Shown: positions 50,901 through 59,596, numbered from the stretch's first letter. The stretch: DNA of 64,000 nt from Ga0077536 sp943370145 (GCA_943370145.1 CALRPY020000004.1:1-64000), one strand, 5' to 3'. Notes: generated by a model not told the origin, from the sequence alone. Numbers and translations are program-made.

Positions 50901-51586
50901 CGCCGGTATTCGAGTTCGAGGCAACGGTGCCAGAACTCCCGGCCGCGGCCTCGCCGCCGCGTGTGCTGCCGGACGAGCGCTGCCTCAACAGCGAGACGGG
51001 CATCCGCCTGGCGGCGGGCAATGTCGCGCTCTATAACCGCATCCTCGACAAGTTCCGGCGTTCCCACACCAGCCATGTCGCGGAAATGCGTGTCGCGATC
51101 GCGAACGGCGACTGGAGCACCGCGCGCCGGCTGGCCCACACGCTGAAGGGCGAGGCGGCGCAAATCGGGGCCGAGCCCCTGCGCTACGACGCCGAGCAGC
51201 TCGAGCACGCGCTGCGCAAGGGCGAGGCGGTCGATCGCATCAATGCCCTGCTCGACCTCGTCGATGCGAGCCTCCTGGAACTGTTGGCCGTCCTCGAACG
51301 GCGTCCGAAACCGGTGGACGTCGAGCCGCGGCCGGCGGCGGAGGGCGCCGACTTCGAGCAGCTCCGCCGCAAGCTCGCGGCCCAGCTCGCGGCGAACGAC
51401 TACGAGAGCGTGCAGACCTTCGCCGACCACCGGGAGGACCTGCGGTCGAGACTCGGGGAAGCCTATGGATCACTGGAGCGGGCCATCGAGAATTTCGAAC
51501 TCGAATCGGCGCTCCAACTGCTGGAGCAGCCTGGGCTGACCGCGACGGGCAACACCTCGACGAAGACGGGGGCCAGCGCCGAGTGA
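47903..51586 (+). CDS. hybrid sensor histidine kinase with PAS, two receiver domains and HPt
   Basis: The 1,227-residue BarA-like protein starts at ATG 47903; the frame is open much further upstream but without coding look. A hydrophobic N-terminus (about 9-32 and 42-58) anchors it. A GAF-like part (about 75-200) and two PAS parts (about 210-330 and 355-460) follow. HisKA has His498 in MSHEIRTP, with an intact ATPase (NAVKF, DTGIGI, FGGTGLGL). Receiver 1 (about 730-850) has lost the N-terminal acidic pair and the Lys. Receiver 2 is intact with Asp928 (FMDVQMPVMDG). HPt carries His1079 (LAHTLKGEAAQIGA). It is a four-step phosphorelay with no partner regulator beside it. Confidence 0.9.
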   Translation: MNEHLASTLPARARLLAGSVLCALSAPAGAAAPSAAGGVDWSLPAGAALLSVMACAWLAWRRMRPLGAGQLSARAAGPGGGQGARDPRCLQALFAATDDPLQLAPEMLAAVAAALPACWRDVADASVRIDFDGQAFGAAADASIAAEISAPIFVGEQNRGRITVASRLAEPFTEEDRLLLTVLAQRVGSVLQRGVALRALRDSEARHRLLSERTPQAHALLRDGRVLAANRAAFTLLGYQGAPQLIGKSVLELSSAVQIDGQPTAPALQAQLDECAARGEACTEWSLLRADGSACPVGMTLTTATSGEPRLVHVAWSDLDGFRRVQHRDGPAAAAAHRTAALESHTRELRAAVAEQRAVFDTVSSGVAVVRDFRVQSSNRSLRRMLGYEAGELVGQQVETWFADPDKFRRVSEDFEQTVEELGAFRTEQMLVRKDRSSFWARLKVKPIREEEFTEGAFVITVEDITDEHNLLVETQRAQAAAEAAARAKADFLANMSHEIRTPMNAVIGLTHLLLKSNIDDAQRQSLEKVQASGQHLLSIINDILDFSRSESGKLSLERVEFELDGLLRSAVGLVAERARTKGLDLIIDLDPDAPTHLVGDPLRIRQVLVNYLGNAVKFTASGEIVIGIAVTRRTQSDVILRFTVSDTGIGIADDQLPRLFESFQQADTSTTRQFGGTGLGLAIAKSLAQLMDGEVGARSELGKGSQFWFTARLGIGASAPDSLEAELDLMGWPVLIAVRNDRARAAIARMLESMALRVHRVATGADAIAELAGADAANTPFRLFLFDATLTDVAGAELASTVGQMQLAAPPALVFLGPDVDVDRLGRSGIHAVVDMPATPSMLLAAILGASQRRPLLSSAPGEGPPAGAPTQVMAGARVLVVEDNEINREVLTQLLSQYGLRIAVAQHGAAAVHKVESERFDLVFMDVQMPVMDGLEATRRIRALPGRPGTVPIVAMTANALIGDRELCLEAGMNDYVSKPVDPVMLDEKLRQWLPARAPVFEFEATVPELPAAASPPRVLPDERCLNSETGIRLAAGNVALYNRILDKFRRSHTSHVAEMRVAIANGDWSTARRLAHTLKGEAAQIGAEPLRYDAEQLEHALRKGEAVDRINALLDLVDASLLELLAVLERRPKPVDVEPRPAAEGADFEQLRRKLAAQLAANDYESVQTFADHREDLRSRLGEAYGSLERAIENFELESALQLLEQPGLTATGNTSTKTGASAE

Positions 51587-51807
51587 GCCTCGGCCGGCAG
51601 GGGATGCACGGGGCGACCGTGCGAGGATTTTCATGGCGGGAGCGTCTGTCGAATTGGGCGCTCAGGCTTATCGCATTTCATCCGTAAGGGCCGCCATGCC
51701 GAACATGGCCCGATCCTATCGATGATTGGCGTTGGAACCGATGTTGCCTTCAACCTCCTGACCGCAGAATGGAATCCTGGATTCAGCCGACCGATGGGAT
51801 TCACTGC

Positions 51808-52698
51808 ATGCAAATCAGAACGCTTGCCAGCTTGCTGGCGCTCAGCTTGAGCCTCCCCTCCTACACCGCTTACGCCGAGGAGCGCGCCCCTGAAGCCGCG
51901 ATATCCTCCGGGAAAGTGCAGTACCAGCAGATTCGCAACGCCACGGCGAGAATCAGCTACGGCAAGACGACCTTTCTTGTCGATCCGATGCTTTCCAAGA
52001 AAGGGACGTACCCGGGATTCAAAGGTACTTATCGGAGTGAGTTACGCAATCCACTCGTGGAATTGCCTATGTCCGAAGCGGAGGTGATTGCCGATGTCGA
52101 TGCGGTGATCGTCACTCACACCCATCTTGACCATTGGGATGATGCCGCGCAGGCGCTGCTGCCGAAAGATGTCCCCTTGTTCGTGCAGAACGGCTCGGAT
52201 GCGGAAATCCTTCGCAAGGAAGGCTTCACGGACGTGCGTGTTCTCAATAGCCAGGCCGAATTCGGTGGTGTGACATTGACCAGGACAGGCGGCCGGCACG
52301 GAACTGAAGCGATGTACGCATCGCCACCGCTAGCGGCCGGCTTGGGTGTGGCGATGGGCGTAGTGCTTCAGGCACCGGGCCACCCAACCCTGTACCTCGC
52401 TGGCGACACCATCTGGACCGGCGACGTCGACCAGGCGCTCTCTACGTACCAGCCCGAGGTGATCGTGCTGAACGCAGGCTATGCGCGTGTCACGGGCTTT
52501 GAAGGCGCCATCATCATGGGCAAGGACGACGTACTCCACGCTGCCCAGGTCATGCCAAAGTCGGTCGTCGTGGCAGTACACCTGGACGCCATAAATCACA
52601 TGGCGCTAAGCCGCGAAGAACTGAAAAAATTTGTCCTTGAAAAAGCAATCCAACCCAGGGTGGAGATCCCCGAGGATGGTGCATCCCTGAAATTCTGA
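51808..52698 (+). CDS. exported metallo-beta-lactamase-fold hydrolase (UlaG-like)
   Basis: The 296-residue protein starts at ATG 51808 with a signal peptide (1-23, ending AYA). The metal site THTHLDHWDD (His104, His106, Asp108, His109) and GDTIW are intact, and TFLVDPMLS near 55-63 is typical of the L-ascorbate-6-phosphate-lactonase-like branch. It should bind two metals and act in the periplasm; the substrate is unknown. The gene and its neighbours have lower GC than the rest (53% in one 60-base line that I counted), which suggests transfer. It is followed by the SnoaL-like gene. Confidence 0.83.
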   Translation: MQIRTLASLLALSLSLPSYTAYAEERAPEAAISSGKVQYQQIRNATARISYGKTTFLVDPMLSKKGTYPGFKGTYRSELRNPLVELPMSEAEVIADVDAVIVTHTHLDHWDDAAQALLPKDVPLFVQNGSDAEILRKEGFTDVRVLNSQAEFGGVTLTRTGGRHGTEAMYASPPLAAGLGVAMGVVLQAPGHPTLYLAGDTIWTGDVDQALSTYQPEVIVLNAGYARVTGFEGAIIMGKDDVLHAAQVMPKSVVVAVHLDAINHMALSREELKKFVLEKAIQPRVEIPEDGASLKF

Positions 52699-52856
52699 AT
52701 CAGTGAGTGGGCAAGATACGGCTCATTCCCATGTACTGGCCTGACTGACGCTTCCCAGACTCCATGTGTACCTGAGTGTTCCCGATCAAGGCGCAGCGAT
52801 TTCGAATGTCGTTATCGCGCGCAGCGGACGGCATTCTCAACAGCAAGGAAACCGGC

Positions 52857-53267
52857 ATGTCTCTTGAGGACAATAAACAACTGGTCCAGCGCTTTTACGC
52901 GGCGATAGAGCGCGGTGATTTCGACGCGTTGCACGGCATGGTTCATCCCGAGTTCGTGTTTTACAACCAGATCGACATTCCACATCCCGGCGTGCAGGGG
53001 CTGATCGACGCCGAGAAGAAGAACTTCGATGCCTTCGAAAGTTTCCGCTTCCCTATCGAGACCATGGTCGCCGAGGGCGACAAGGTCGCGGCTTACATGC
53101 TGTTCGAGGGCGAGGGATACCGCTCCGCCGTTTTCGGCATACCCGCGAACGGGAAGAGCTTGCGCATTTCGCTGATGATGCTGCTGACCATCAAGGAGGG
53201 CAGGATTTTGGAGAAGCGCGCGCATTTTGACGTGGGGGATGTCCGTCGCCAGCTCACTGCGGACTGA
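52857..53267 (+). CDS. SnoaL-like / NTF2-fold protein
   Basis: The 136-residue protein starts at ATG 52857 after AAGGAAA. The pattern QLVQRFYAAIERGDFDALHGMVHPEFVFYNQ and FPIETMVAEGDKVAAYMLFEG is that of SnoaL-like polyketide-cyclase-related proteins, a cone-shaped alpha+beta barrel that binds small hydrophobic molecules. Most members have unknown roles. It lies in the lower-GC islet, 158 bases after the metallo-hydrolase gene and convergent with the GlxA-type regulator. Confidence 0.8.
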   Translation: MSLEDNKQLVQRFYAAIERGDFDALHGMVHPEFVFYNQIDIPHPGVQGLIDAEKKNFDAFESFRFPIETMVAEGDKVAAYMLFEGEGYRSAVFGIPANGKSLRISLMMLLTIKEGRILEKRAHFDVGDVRRQLTAD

Positions 53268-53337
53268 CTGCTTCCCTCCATGTCACTGGCCTGGCGATAC
53301 CGGATGGGTGGTCTGTTGCCGCTGGCTGGCTATCCGA

Positions 53338-54357
53338 TCACAACGAGGATTGATGCGCGGGCGATGTTCTCTGCCCACGATGGGTTGCCAGAACGTCTGC
53401 AGGAACCTTGAAACTGAGCCGCCAGATAGTGGGCGATACACCGAACGCCGCGCGAAAATGCTGTCTCAGTGCGGCGACCGAACCGAAGCCGGCGGCTCGT
53501 GAGATGGCATCGATAGAGAGGTCGGAGGACTCGAGCAGGGCCTGAGCCCTGGCGAGGCGTTCCGTCAGTAGCCAGGCTGTGATCGTGGTCCCGGTCAATG
53601 CCCGGAAATGACGGGTGAAGCTGCGGCGGCTCATGCGAGCCCGCTCCGCGAGACTATCCAGCGTGTGCGGTTCACCCAATCGCTCGCGTATCGAATCAAG
53701 TAACTGCGCCAATCTGGTGTCTGACGCTGCCTTGGGCACGGGCTGCTCGATGAATTGCGCCTGCCCGCCTTCGCGATGAGGGGCTACCACCAGGCGTCGG
53801 GCAGTTCGATTCGCCGCGGTGGCACCCATCCGCCGGCGCAGGACGTGCAGGCAGGCATCGAGGCTTGCCGCAGTGCCGGCCGAGGTCAGCACGTTATCGT
53901 CCTCGACATAGAGCACGTCTGGACGCATGTCGACTTTGGGAAACCGTCGGGCCATCTCGTCCGCGAGTTCCCAATGCGTCGTCGCTAGCCGGCCATCAAG
54001 AAGGCCGGCGCTGGCCAGCACATGGGTGCCGAAGCACAGGCCGACCAGTTGGGCCCCGCGTGCATGCGCCCTGACCAATGCATCAAGGAGGGGCTTTGGC
54101 GGTTCGTCCAGGGTATCCCGCCATCCAGGGATAACGATCACCTCGGCCTCGTCAAGCAATGACAGCGGCTCGAGATCGGTCAGCCCGAAGCCAGCGGACG
54201 TCTTGATTGGACCGTCCTCGCCTGCGCAGACGCGGACATCGAATGTGTGGGGCGTGGCCGGATAGCTATCCCCGAACACGATGCAAGGCACTGACAAGTG
54301 GAACGGGATAACGCGCTGGAAGGCAACCACGGCAACCAGTGTTCGATGAGGAGCCAT
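53338..54357 (-). CDS. GlxA-type regulator: DJ-1/PfpI domain plus AraC helix-turn-helix
   Basis: The 339-residue protein has a DJ-1/PfpI-like N-terminal domain (about 5-185; VIVIPGWRD, GLCFGTHVLASAGLLDGRLATTHWEL). An AraC/XylS DNA-binding domain follows (about 220-320; LDSLAERARMSRRSFTRHFRALTGTT, then DLSIDAISRAAGFGSVAALRQHFRAAFGVSP). Such regulators sense small molecules and usually activate nearby genes. Here the neighbours are the metallo-hydrolase and SnoaL-like genes. A TTGGCCCGA inverted repeat lies just upstream of its start. Confidence 0.9.
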   Translation of the reverse strand: MAPHRTLVAVVAFQRVIPFHLSVPCIVFGDSYPATPHTFDVRVCAGEDGPIKTSAGFGLTDLEPLSLLDEAEVIVIPGWRDTLDEPPKPLLDALVRAHARGAQLVGLCFGTHVLASAGLLDGRLATTHWELADEMARRFPKVDMRPDVLYVEDDNVLTSAGTAASLDACLHVLRRRMGATAANRTARRLVVAPHREGGQAQFIEQPVPKAASDTRLAQLLDSIRERLGEPHTLDSLAERARMSRRSFTRHFRALTGTTITAWLLTERLARAQALLESSDLSIDAISRAAGFGSVAALRQHFRAAFGVSPTIWRLSFKVPADVLATHRGQRTSPAHQSSL

Positions 54358-54382
54358 TGACAGGGGTGCTGTGCTTGATGTG

Positions 54383-54419
54383 TTGGCCCGACTGTAGCAG
54401 TTCGACGAAATCGGGCCAA
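54383..54419. promoter_or_regulatory. TTGGCCCGA inverted repeat upstream of the GlxA-type gene
   Basis: TTGGCCCGA (54383-54391) and TCGGGCCAA (54411-54419) form a perfect 9-bp inverted repeat with 19 bases between, 26 bases from the regulator's ATG. It is a likely operator for this regulator. The rest of the gap up to the tRNA (54420-54792) shows no gene that I can support. Confidence 0.5.
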
Positions 54420-54792
54420 ACTCGCCTCAGCTAGCCGACGTGGGTTTGTGCCTTGCTGACTCACGACAGGCGGCGGAGACACCTTGCCCCGACGAGGTCT
54501 GATTCTGTGCCACCTCCGTGGCGTCGGGTGGCGTCGAATTCAATGCTGACGGCCAGGCAGTGTCCAGAGGCGTAGGGACATTGCCGCTATCGCTGCATTT
54601 CTTGATAGGTCGATTGTTCCTGGTGCTCGTCCGTCCGGTCAGCGTTGGGCGTCCGCAACGCCGGCCTGGGCACTGCGAAAGCTACGAGGGACACGGGACA
54701 CCACGCCCGTTTTGTGTCGATGAGGCTTCCCGTGGATTGCCGAGGATTCGTGGCCATCCTTGGACCGCGTTGGACTCCTCTGGAAGCTCTCT

Positions 54793-54879
54793 TGGTAGCG
54801 GGGGCGGGACTCGAACCCGCACACTGTTACCAGCGGTGGATTTTGAGTCCACTGCGTCTACCAATTCCGCCACCCCGCC
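54793..54879 (-). tRNA. tRNA-Leu (anticodon CAA)
   Basis: The minus strand reads GGCGGGG (acceptor), TGGCGGAATTGGTAGACGC (D arm), an anticodon stem GTGGA-CTCAAAA-TCCAC with anticodon CAA, a long variable arm, the T arm GCGGG-TTCGAGT-CCCGC, then acceptor CCCCGCT, A73 and encoded CCA. The length is 87 bases. The first acceptor pair is G-U. Confidence 0.93.
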
Positions 54880-54950
54880 GAAGCGGATATCGTAACGCCT
54901 TTGAGCGTCTCCCGCGACCGTGGCGAGCCTCGCCAACGGACTTTCAAGAC

Positions 54951-56021
54951 GTGAAACTCGACGACTTCCATTACGACCTGCCGCCTGAACTGATCGCACA
55001 GTTCCCGCCGGTGACGCGCGGCGCGTCGCGCCTGCTGATTCTCGACGGACCGACGGCCCGTGACGGCCAGTTCGCGGATTTGCCGGCCCTGCTGCGCGCG
55101 GACGACTGCCTCGTCTTCAACGACACGCGCGTGATCCCGGCCCGCCTCCACGGTCGCAAGGCGTCCGGGGGCCGGATCGAGATGCTCATCGAACGCATGC
55201 TGGGCGCGACGACGGCGCTCGCGCACATCCGGGCGAGCAAGGCGCCGAAGCCCGGCAGCCTGCTCGAATTCGGGCCGGGCCTCGAGTGCCGCGTCGTCGC
55301 GAAACGCGAGGACGGGCTCTACGAGGTCGAGAGCAGCGGGGCGCTCGCGCTCGCCGACATCGTCGAACGCGCCGGCCACATGCCGCTGCCGCCGTACATC
55401 ACCCGCGAGGACGAAACGCTCGACGCCGAACGCTACCAGACGGTCTACGCGCGCACGCCCGGCGCGGTGGCCGCGCCGACCGCGGGCCTGCACTTCGACA
55501 CGGCCATGCTGGAGGCCCTGCGGGCGATGGGCGTGCGCTTCGCCTACGTGACCCTGCACGTCGGCGCCGGCACCTTCCAGCCGGTGCGCACCGACGATAT
55601 CGCCAGTCACCGCATGCACAGCGAATACCTCGAGGTGTCGGCGGCGGCCTGCGCGGAGATCGCACGCGCGAAGGCCGCCGGGGGCCGCATCGTCGCGGTC
55701 GGCACCACCAGCGTCAGGGCGCTGGAGACCGCGGCCGCGGGCGGCGAGCTTGCCCCGTACCACGGCGATACCCGGCTTTTCATCACGCCCGGGTATCGAT
55801 TCCGGGTGATCGACGCGCTGTTGACCAATTTCCACCTGCCGGGCTCGACCTTGCTGATGCTGGTCGCCGCGCTGGCCGGGCACGCACGGGTCATGGCCGC
55901 CTACCGGCACGCGGTCGCCGCGCGCTACCGCTTCTTCAGCTATGGCGATGCGATGTGGGTGACGCCGCCCGCCGCGCCCGGGCGGGACCTTGCGGCTGCG
56001 AGTTCGCGCGGCGCGTCCTGA
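54951..56021 (+). CDS. queA: S-adenosylmethionine:tRNA ribosyltransferase-isomerase
   Basis: The 356-residue protein starts at GTG 54951. QueA landmarks include DFHYDLPPELIAQ, LVFNDTRVIPARL, APTAGLHFD, LHVGAGTFQPVRTDDI, HSEY and TNFHLPGSTLLMLV. It transfers the ribosyl part of SAM to preQ1 at position 34 of tRNA to make epoxyqueuosine. It is the first gene of the conserved block queA-tgt-yajC-secD-secF; tgt follows after 199 bases in which I see no gene. Confidence 0.95.
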   Translation: MKLDDFHYDLPPELIAQFPPVTRGASRLLILDGPTARDGQFADLPALLRADDCLVFNDTRVIPARLHGRKASGGRIEMLIERMLGATTALAHIRASKAPKPGSLLEFGPGLECRVVAKREDGLYEVESSGALALADIVERAGHMPLPPYITREDETLDAERYQTVYARTPGAVAAPTAGLHFDTAMLEALRAMGVRFAYVTLHVGAGTFQPVRTDDIASHRMHSEYLEVSAAACAEIARAKAAGGRIVAVGTTSVRALETAAAGGELAPYHGDTRLFITPGYRFRVIDALLTNFHLPGSTLLMLVAALAGHARVMAAYRHAVAARYRFFSYGDAMWVTPPAAPGRDLAAASSRGAS

Positions 56022-56220
56022 ATGGCTGAGGACAAGTCGACCACCCGGACCGGGGCGTCGGCGCCGGCGCCGGGCGCCGCCTCGACGGCCCGCCCGAGCG
56101 CCACAGGGCGTGCCCGACACCGGCGCCCGGCCTCGAACGAATTGGGCATGGCGGATTTGCGCCCGGCTATTTAGACTGCCGGCCCCGCCCGCAGGCCCCT
56201 GAACCCTTTCGGCAGCAACC

Positions 56221-57330
56221 ATGGAATTCGCGCTCGAAGCAGTCGACGGCAAGGCCCGCGCGGGGCGTCTCACGCTCGCCCACGGGGTCGTCGAGACCCC
56301 GGTGTTCATGCCGGTCGGCACCTATGGCACGGTCAAGGCGATGACGCCCGAGGAGCTCGTCGACCTCGGCGCGGGCATCGTCCTCGGCAACACCTATCAC
56401 CTGATGCTGCGGCCGGGCGAGGCGCTGGTCCAGGAACTGGGTGGACTGCACCGCTTCATGCACTGGGAAAGGCCAATCCTGACCGACTCGGGGGGCTTCC
56501 AGGTGTTCAGCCTCGGCGACCTCCGCTCGATCGACGAGCAGGGCGTGACCTTCCGCTCGCCGGTCAACGGCGACCGGATTTTCCTGTCCCCGGAACGCTC
56601 GATGGCCGTGCAGCGCGCGCTGGGCAGCGACATCGTGATGGTCTTCGACGAGTGCACGCCCTACCCGGCGAGCCTCGGGGCGGCGCGGGTGTCGATGGAA
56701 CTGTCGATGCGCTGGGCGGCGCGCAGCAAGGCCGCCCATGGCGACAATGCCAATGCCCTGTTCGGCATCGTGCAGGGGGGCGTCTACCCTGAACTGCGGG
56801 GTGAATCCGCGGCGAGGCTGCTCGACATCGGCTTCGACGGCTACGCGATCGGCGGGCTGTCGGTCGGCGAGCCGAAGGAGGACATGCTCGAGATGACGGC
56901 TCACACGGCCGCGCTGCTGCCGACGGACCGTCCCCGCTACCTGATGGGCGTCGGCACCCCGGCGGATCTCGTCGAGGGCGTGCGCCGCGGGATCGACATG
57001 TTCGACTGCGTGATGCCGACCCGCAACGCGCGCAACGGCCACCTGTTCACGTCGCGGGGCACGGTGCGCATCCGGAACGCCCGCCACCGCACCTCGCCCG
57101 AACCGCTGGACCCGGACTGCGGCTGCTATACCTGCCGGCACTACAGCCGCGCCTACCTGCATCACCTCGACCGCCAGAACGAGATCCTGGGCGCGCGGCT
57201 GAACACCCTGCACAACCTGGCGTTCTACCTCGATTTGATGCGCCGCGCCCGGGCCGCGATTCGGGCCGGCCGCTACGCTGATTTCGCCGCCGACTTCCAC
57301 CACCGCCAGGTCGCCGAGGCCGACGACTGA
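56221..57330 (+). CDS. tgt: tRNA-guanine transglycosylase
   Basis: The 369-residue protein has the nucleophile and base-recognition motifs of bacterial Tgt: DSGGFQVFSL (about 90-99), FDECTPYPA, GGLSVGEPKEDM and the zinc site CGCYTCRHYSRAYLHHL (about 300-316). It swaps guanine 34 for preQ1 in tRNAs with GUN anticodons, the step before QueA. The gene spacing and order match the standard queuosine/Sec block. Confidence 0.96.
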   Translation: MEFALEAVDGKARAGRLTLAHGVVETPVFMPVGTYGTVKAMTPEELVDLGAGIVLGNTYHLMLRPGEALVQELGGLHRFMHWERPILTDSGGFQVFSLGDLRSIDEQGVTFRSPVNGDRIFLSPERSMAVQRALGSDIVMVFDECTPYPASLGAARVSMELSMRWAARSKAAHGDNANALFGIVQGGVYPELRGESAARLLDIGFDGYAIGGLSVGEPKEDMLEMTAHTAALLPTDRPRYLMGVGTPADLVEGVRRGIDMFDCVMPTRNARNGHLFTSRGTVRIRNARHRTSPEPLDPDCGCYTCRHYSRAYLHHLDRQNEILGARLNTLHNLAFYLDLMRRARAAIRAGRYADFAADFHHRQVAEADD

Positions 57331-57393
57331 GCGCGCTGCCTGCGCCGCGGGGGGCTGTGTCATAATGCCGGCCGATTTTTATCAGGGGGAATC

Positions 57394-57723
57394 ATGGATT
57401 TGTTCATCGCCAACGCCTGGGCCCAGGCCGCACCCGCGGCGCCCGAACAGAACGCCTTCGCGTTCCTGCCCCTCGTCATCCTGTTCGTGGTCTTCTACCT
57501 GTTCCTGATCCGTCCGCAGGTCAAGCGCCAGAAGGAACACCAGAAACTCGTCCAGGCCCTGTCCAAGGGCGACGAAATCGTCAGCAGCGGCGGGGTCGCC
57601 GGCCGCATCACGGAAGTCGGTGACAACTTCCTGAAAGTCGAGATCGCGAAGGGCGTCGAAGTCCGGCTGCAGAAGCCGGCCGTGACCACCGTCCTGCCCA
57701 AGGGCACCCTGAAGGACCTCTAA
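57394..57723 (+). CDS. yajC: Sec translocase accessory subunit YajC
   Basis: The 109-residue protein has a single membrane helix (about 23-42; FLPLVILFVVFYLFLIRPQ) and a cytoplasmic domain with KRQKEHQKLVQALSKGDEIVSSGGVAGRI, typical of YajC. It binds SecDF at the inner membrane and helps protein export. CATAAT at 57361-57366 may be the -10 of a local promoter. Confidence 0.95.
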   Translation: MDLFIANAWAQAAPAAPEQNAFAFLPLVILFVVFYLFLIRPQVKRQKEHQKLVQALSKGDEIVSSGGVAGRITEVGDNFLKVEIAKGVEVRLQKPAVTTVLPKGTLKDL

Positions 57724-57769
57724 CCGCGACCACCCGCCGCGGCGGCGTCGCAAGATCGGCTCGTTCCCC

Positions 57770-59596
57770 ATGATCCAGAACCAATACCCGCTGTGGCGCT
57801 ATTTCCTGGTCGTCGCCGTGCTGCTCGTCGGCGCGGTGTACGCACTGCCCAACCTTTACGGCTTCGACCCGGCGCTGCAGGTCACCGCGCGTCGCTCGGC
57901 GCCGGTCGACGAGGCGCTCGAGGCCCGGCTCGAGAAAGCGCTCACGGGCGCGGGCATAGAGGCCAAGGGCGTCGAAACCGGGGACGATCGCCTCCTGTTC
58001 CGCTTCGGCAGCGACGAGGACCGCACGCGGGCGATGCCGCTACTGCAGAAGGAACTCGATCCGCTCCAGTACCTCGTCGCGCTGAATCTCGCGCCCGGGA
58101 CCCCGGCGTGGTTGCGCGCCATCGGCGGCAAGCCGATGTACATGGGGCTGGACCTGCGCGGTGGCGTCCACTTCCTGATGCAGGTCGACACCGAGGCCGT
58201 GCGCAAACAGTCCGAGGAGCGTTTCGTCACCGAACTGCGCGCCTCGCTGCGGGAACAGAAAATCCGCTTCCGCACCGTGAGCCCGGATCCCGCCGGCGGC
58301 ATCCGCGTCAATTTCCTCAACGCCGAGAGCCGGGAGGCCGGCCTCGCGGCGATCGAGAACGACTACCCGGATCTCGTAGCAACCGAGAGCGCGGACAACG
58401 ACACGCTGCTGCTACTGCAGCCGAAGCCGGAATTCGCCAGCGAGTCGCGCAAGACCGCGATCAAGCAGAACCTGACGACGCTGCGCAACCGCATCAACGA
58501 GTTCGGTGTCGCCGAGCCCGTGATCCAGCAGCAGGGCGACAGCCGCATCGTGGTGCAGTTGCCGGGTGTCGAGGACACGGCCGAGGCGAAGAAGCTGCTC
58601 GGCGCGACGGCCACCCTCGAATTCCGCATGGTCGACGTCGACGGCGATGTGCAGGCCGCGACCGCGGGCAAGGTGCCGGTCGGTTCCAAGCTCTACCGCC
58701 AGCGCAGCGGCGAGCCCGTCCTGCTCCAGAAGCGCGTGCTGCTGACCGGTGATTCGATTATCGACGCAAGCTCCGGTATCGAGTCCCAGACCGGCGAAGC
58801 GGCCGTCTACATCACCCTCGACGGCAAGGGTGCGCGTTCCTTCTCCCGTGCCACCCGCGAACTGGTCGGCAAGCCGATGGCGGTGGTGTTCATCGAGCAG
58901 CAGCAGGGGCGGCCGGTCGAGGAAGTCATCAACGTCGCCACCATCCGTGACGAGCTCGGCAAGCGCTTCCAGATCACCGGCCTCGACTCGACGAACGAAG
59001 CCCACGATCTTGCACTGCTGCTGCGCGCCGGCGCGCTCGCGGCGCCGATGGAAATCGTCGAGGAACGCACCGTCGGCCCGAGCCTCGGCCAGGCCAACAT
59101 CGACAGCGGTTTGCGCGCCTGCATCATCGGCTTCATCGCGGTCGCCGTGTTCATGGCGCTGTACTACCGGAGCTTCGGCCTCATCGCCGACGTCGCGCTG
59201 GCGCTGAACGTGGTGCTGCTGGTCGCGCTGCTGTCGATGGTCCAGGCGACGCTGACCCTGCCCGGCATCGCCGGCATCCTGCTGACCGTCGGCATGGCGG
59301 TGGATGCCAACGTGCTCATCAACGAGCGCATCCGCGAGGAACTGCGGCGCGGCATGAGCCCGCAGGCGAGCATCCACGCGGGCTACGACCGGGCTTTCGG
59401 CACAATCCTCGACTCGAACCTGACGACGCTGATTGCCGGCATCGTGCTGTTCAGCTTCGGCTCCGGCCCCGTGAAGGGCTTCGCCGTCACGCTGTCGCTC
59501 GGTATCGCGACCTCGATGTTCACCGCGATCGTCGGCACGCGCGCGGTCGTGAACCTGGTCTACGGCGGTCGCCGCCTGACCCGCCTGTCCGTCTGA
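57770..59596 (+). CDS. secD: protein translocase subunit SecD
   Basis: The 608-residue membrane protein has SecD features: an N-terminal helix (about 10-28), the LGLDLRGG-like motif MGLDLRGGVHFLM (about 124-136), a large periplasmic domain, and a C-terminal five-helix block with VDANVLINERIREEL (about 513-527). With SecF and YajC it uses the proton gradient to help pull exported proteins through SecYEG. It lies 34 bases before secF. Confidence 0.96.
   Translation: MIQNQYPLWRYFLVVAVLLVGAVYALPNLYGFDPALQVTARRSAPVDEALEARLEKALTGAGIEAKGVETGDDRLLFRFGSDEDRTRAMPLLQKELDPLQYLVALNLAPGTPAWLRAIGGKPMYMGLDLRGGVHFLMQVDTEAVRKQSEERFVTELRASLREQKIRFRTVSPDPAGGIRVNFLNAESREAGLAAIENDYPDLVATESADNDTLLLLQPKPEFASESRKTAIKQNLTTLRNRINEFGVAEPVIQQQGDSRIVVQLPGVEDTAEAKKLLGATATLEFRMVDVDGDVQAATAGKVPVGSKLYRQRSGEPVLLQKRVLLTGDSIIDASSGIESQTGEAAVYITLDGKGARSFSRATRELVGKPMAVVFIEQQQGRPVEEVINVATIRDELGKRFQITGLDSTNEAHDLALLLRAGALAAPMEIVEERTVGPSLGQANIDSGLRACIIGFIAVAVFMALYYRSFGLIADVALALNVVLLVALLSMVQATLTLPGIAGILLTVGMAVDANVLINERIREELRRGMSPQASIHAGYDRAFGTILDSNLTTLIAGIVLFSFGSGPVKGFAVTLSLGIATSMFTAIVGTRAVVNLVYGGRRLTRLSV

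Noticed and set aside
48098..51430. Minus-strand open frame of 1,110 residues
   Set aside because: It is the antisense of the hybrid kinase; the sequence is His/Arg/Asp-rich without any domain, as expected for a GC-rich shadow frame.
51587..54792. Possible integrative element attached to tRNA-Leu
   Set aside because: No integrase, no transposase and no direct repeat of the tRNA 3' end on the left side; only composition and position are suggestive.
54645..54950. Plus-strand extension upstream of queA
   Set aside because: It reads through the antisense of tRNA-Leu; peptides of the GAGLEPA...PPPR kind are typical spurious translations of tRNA genes.
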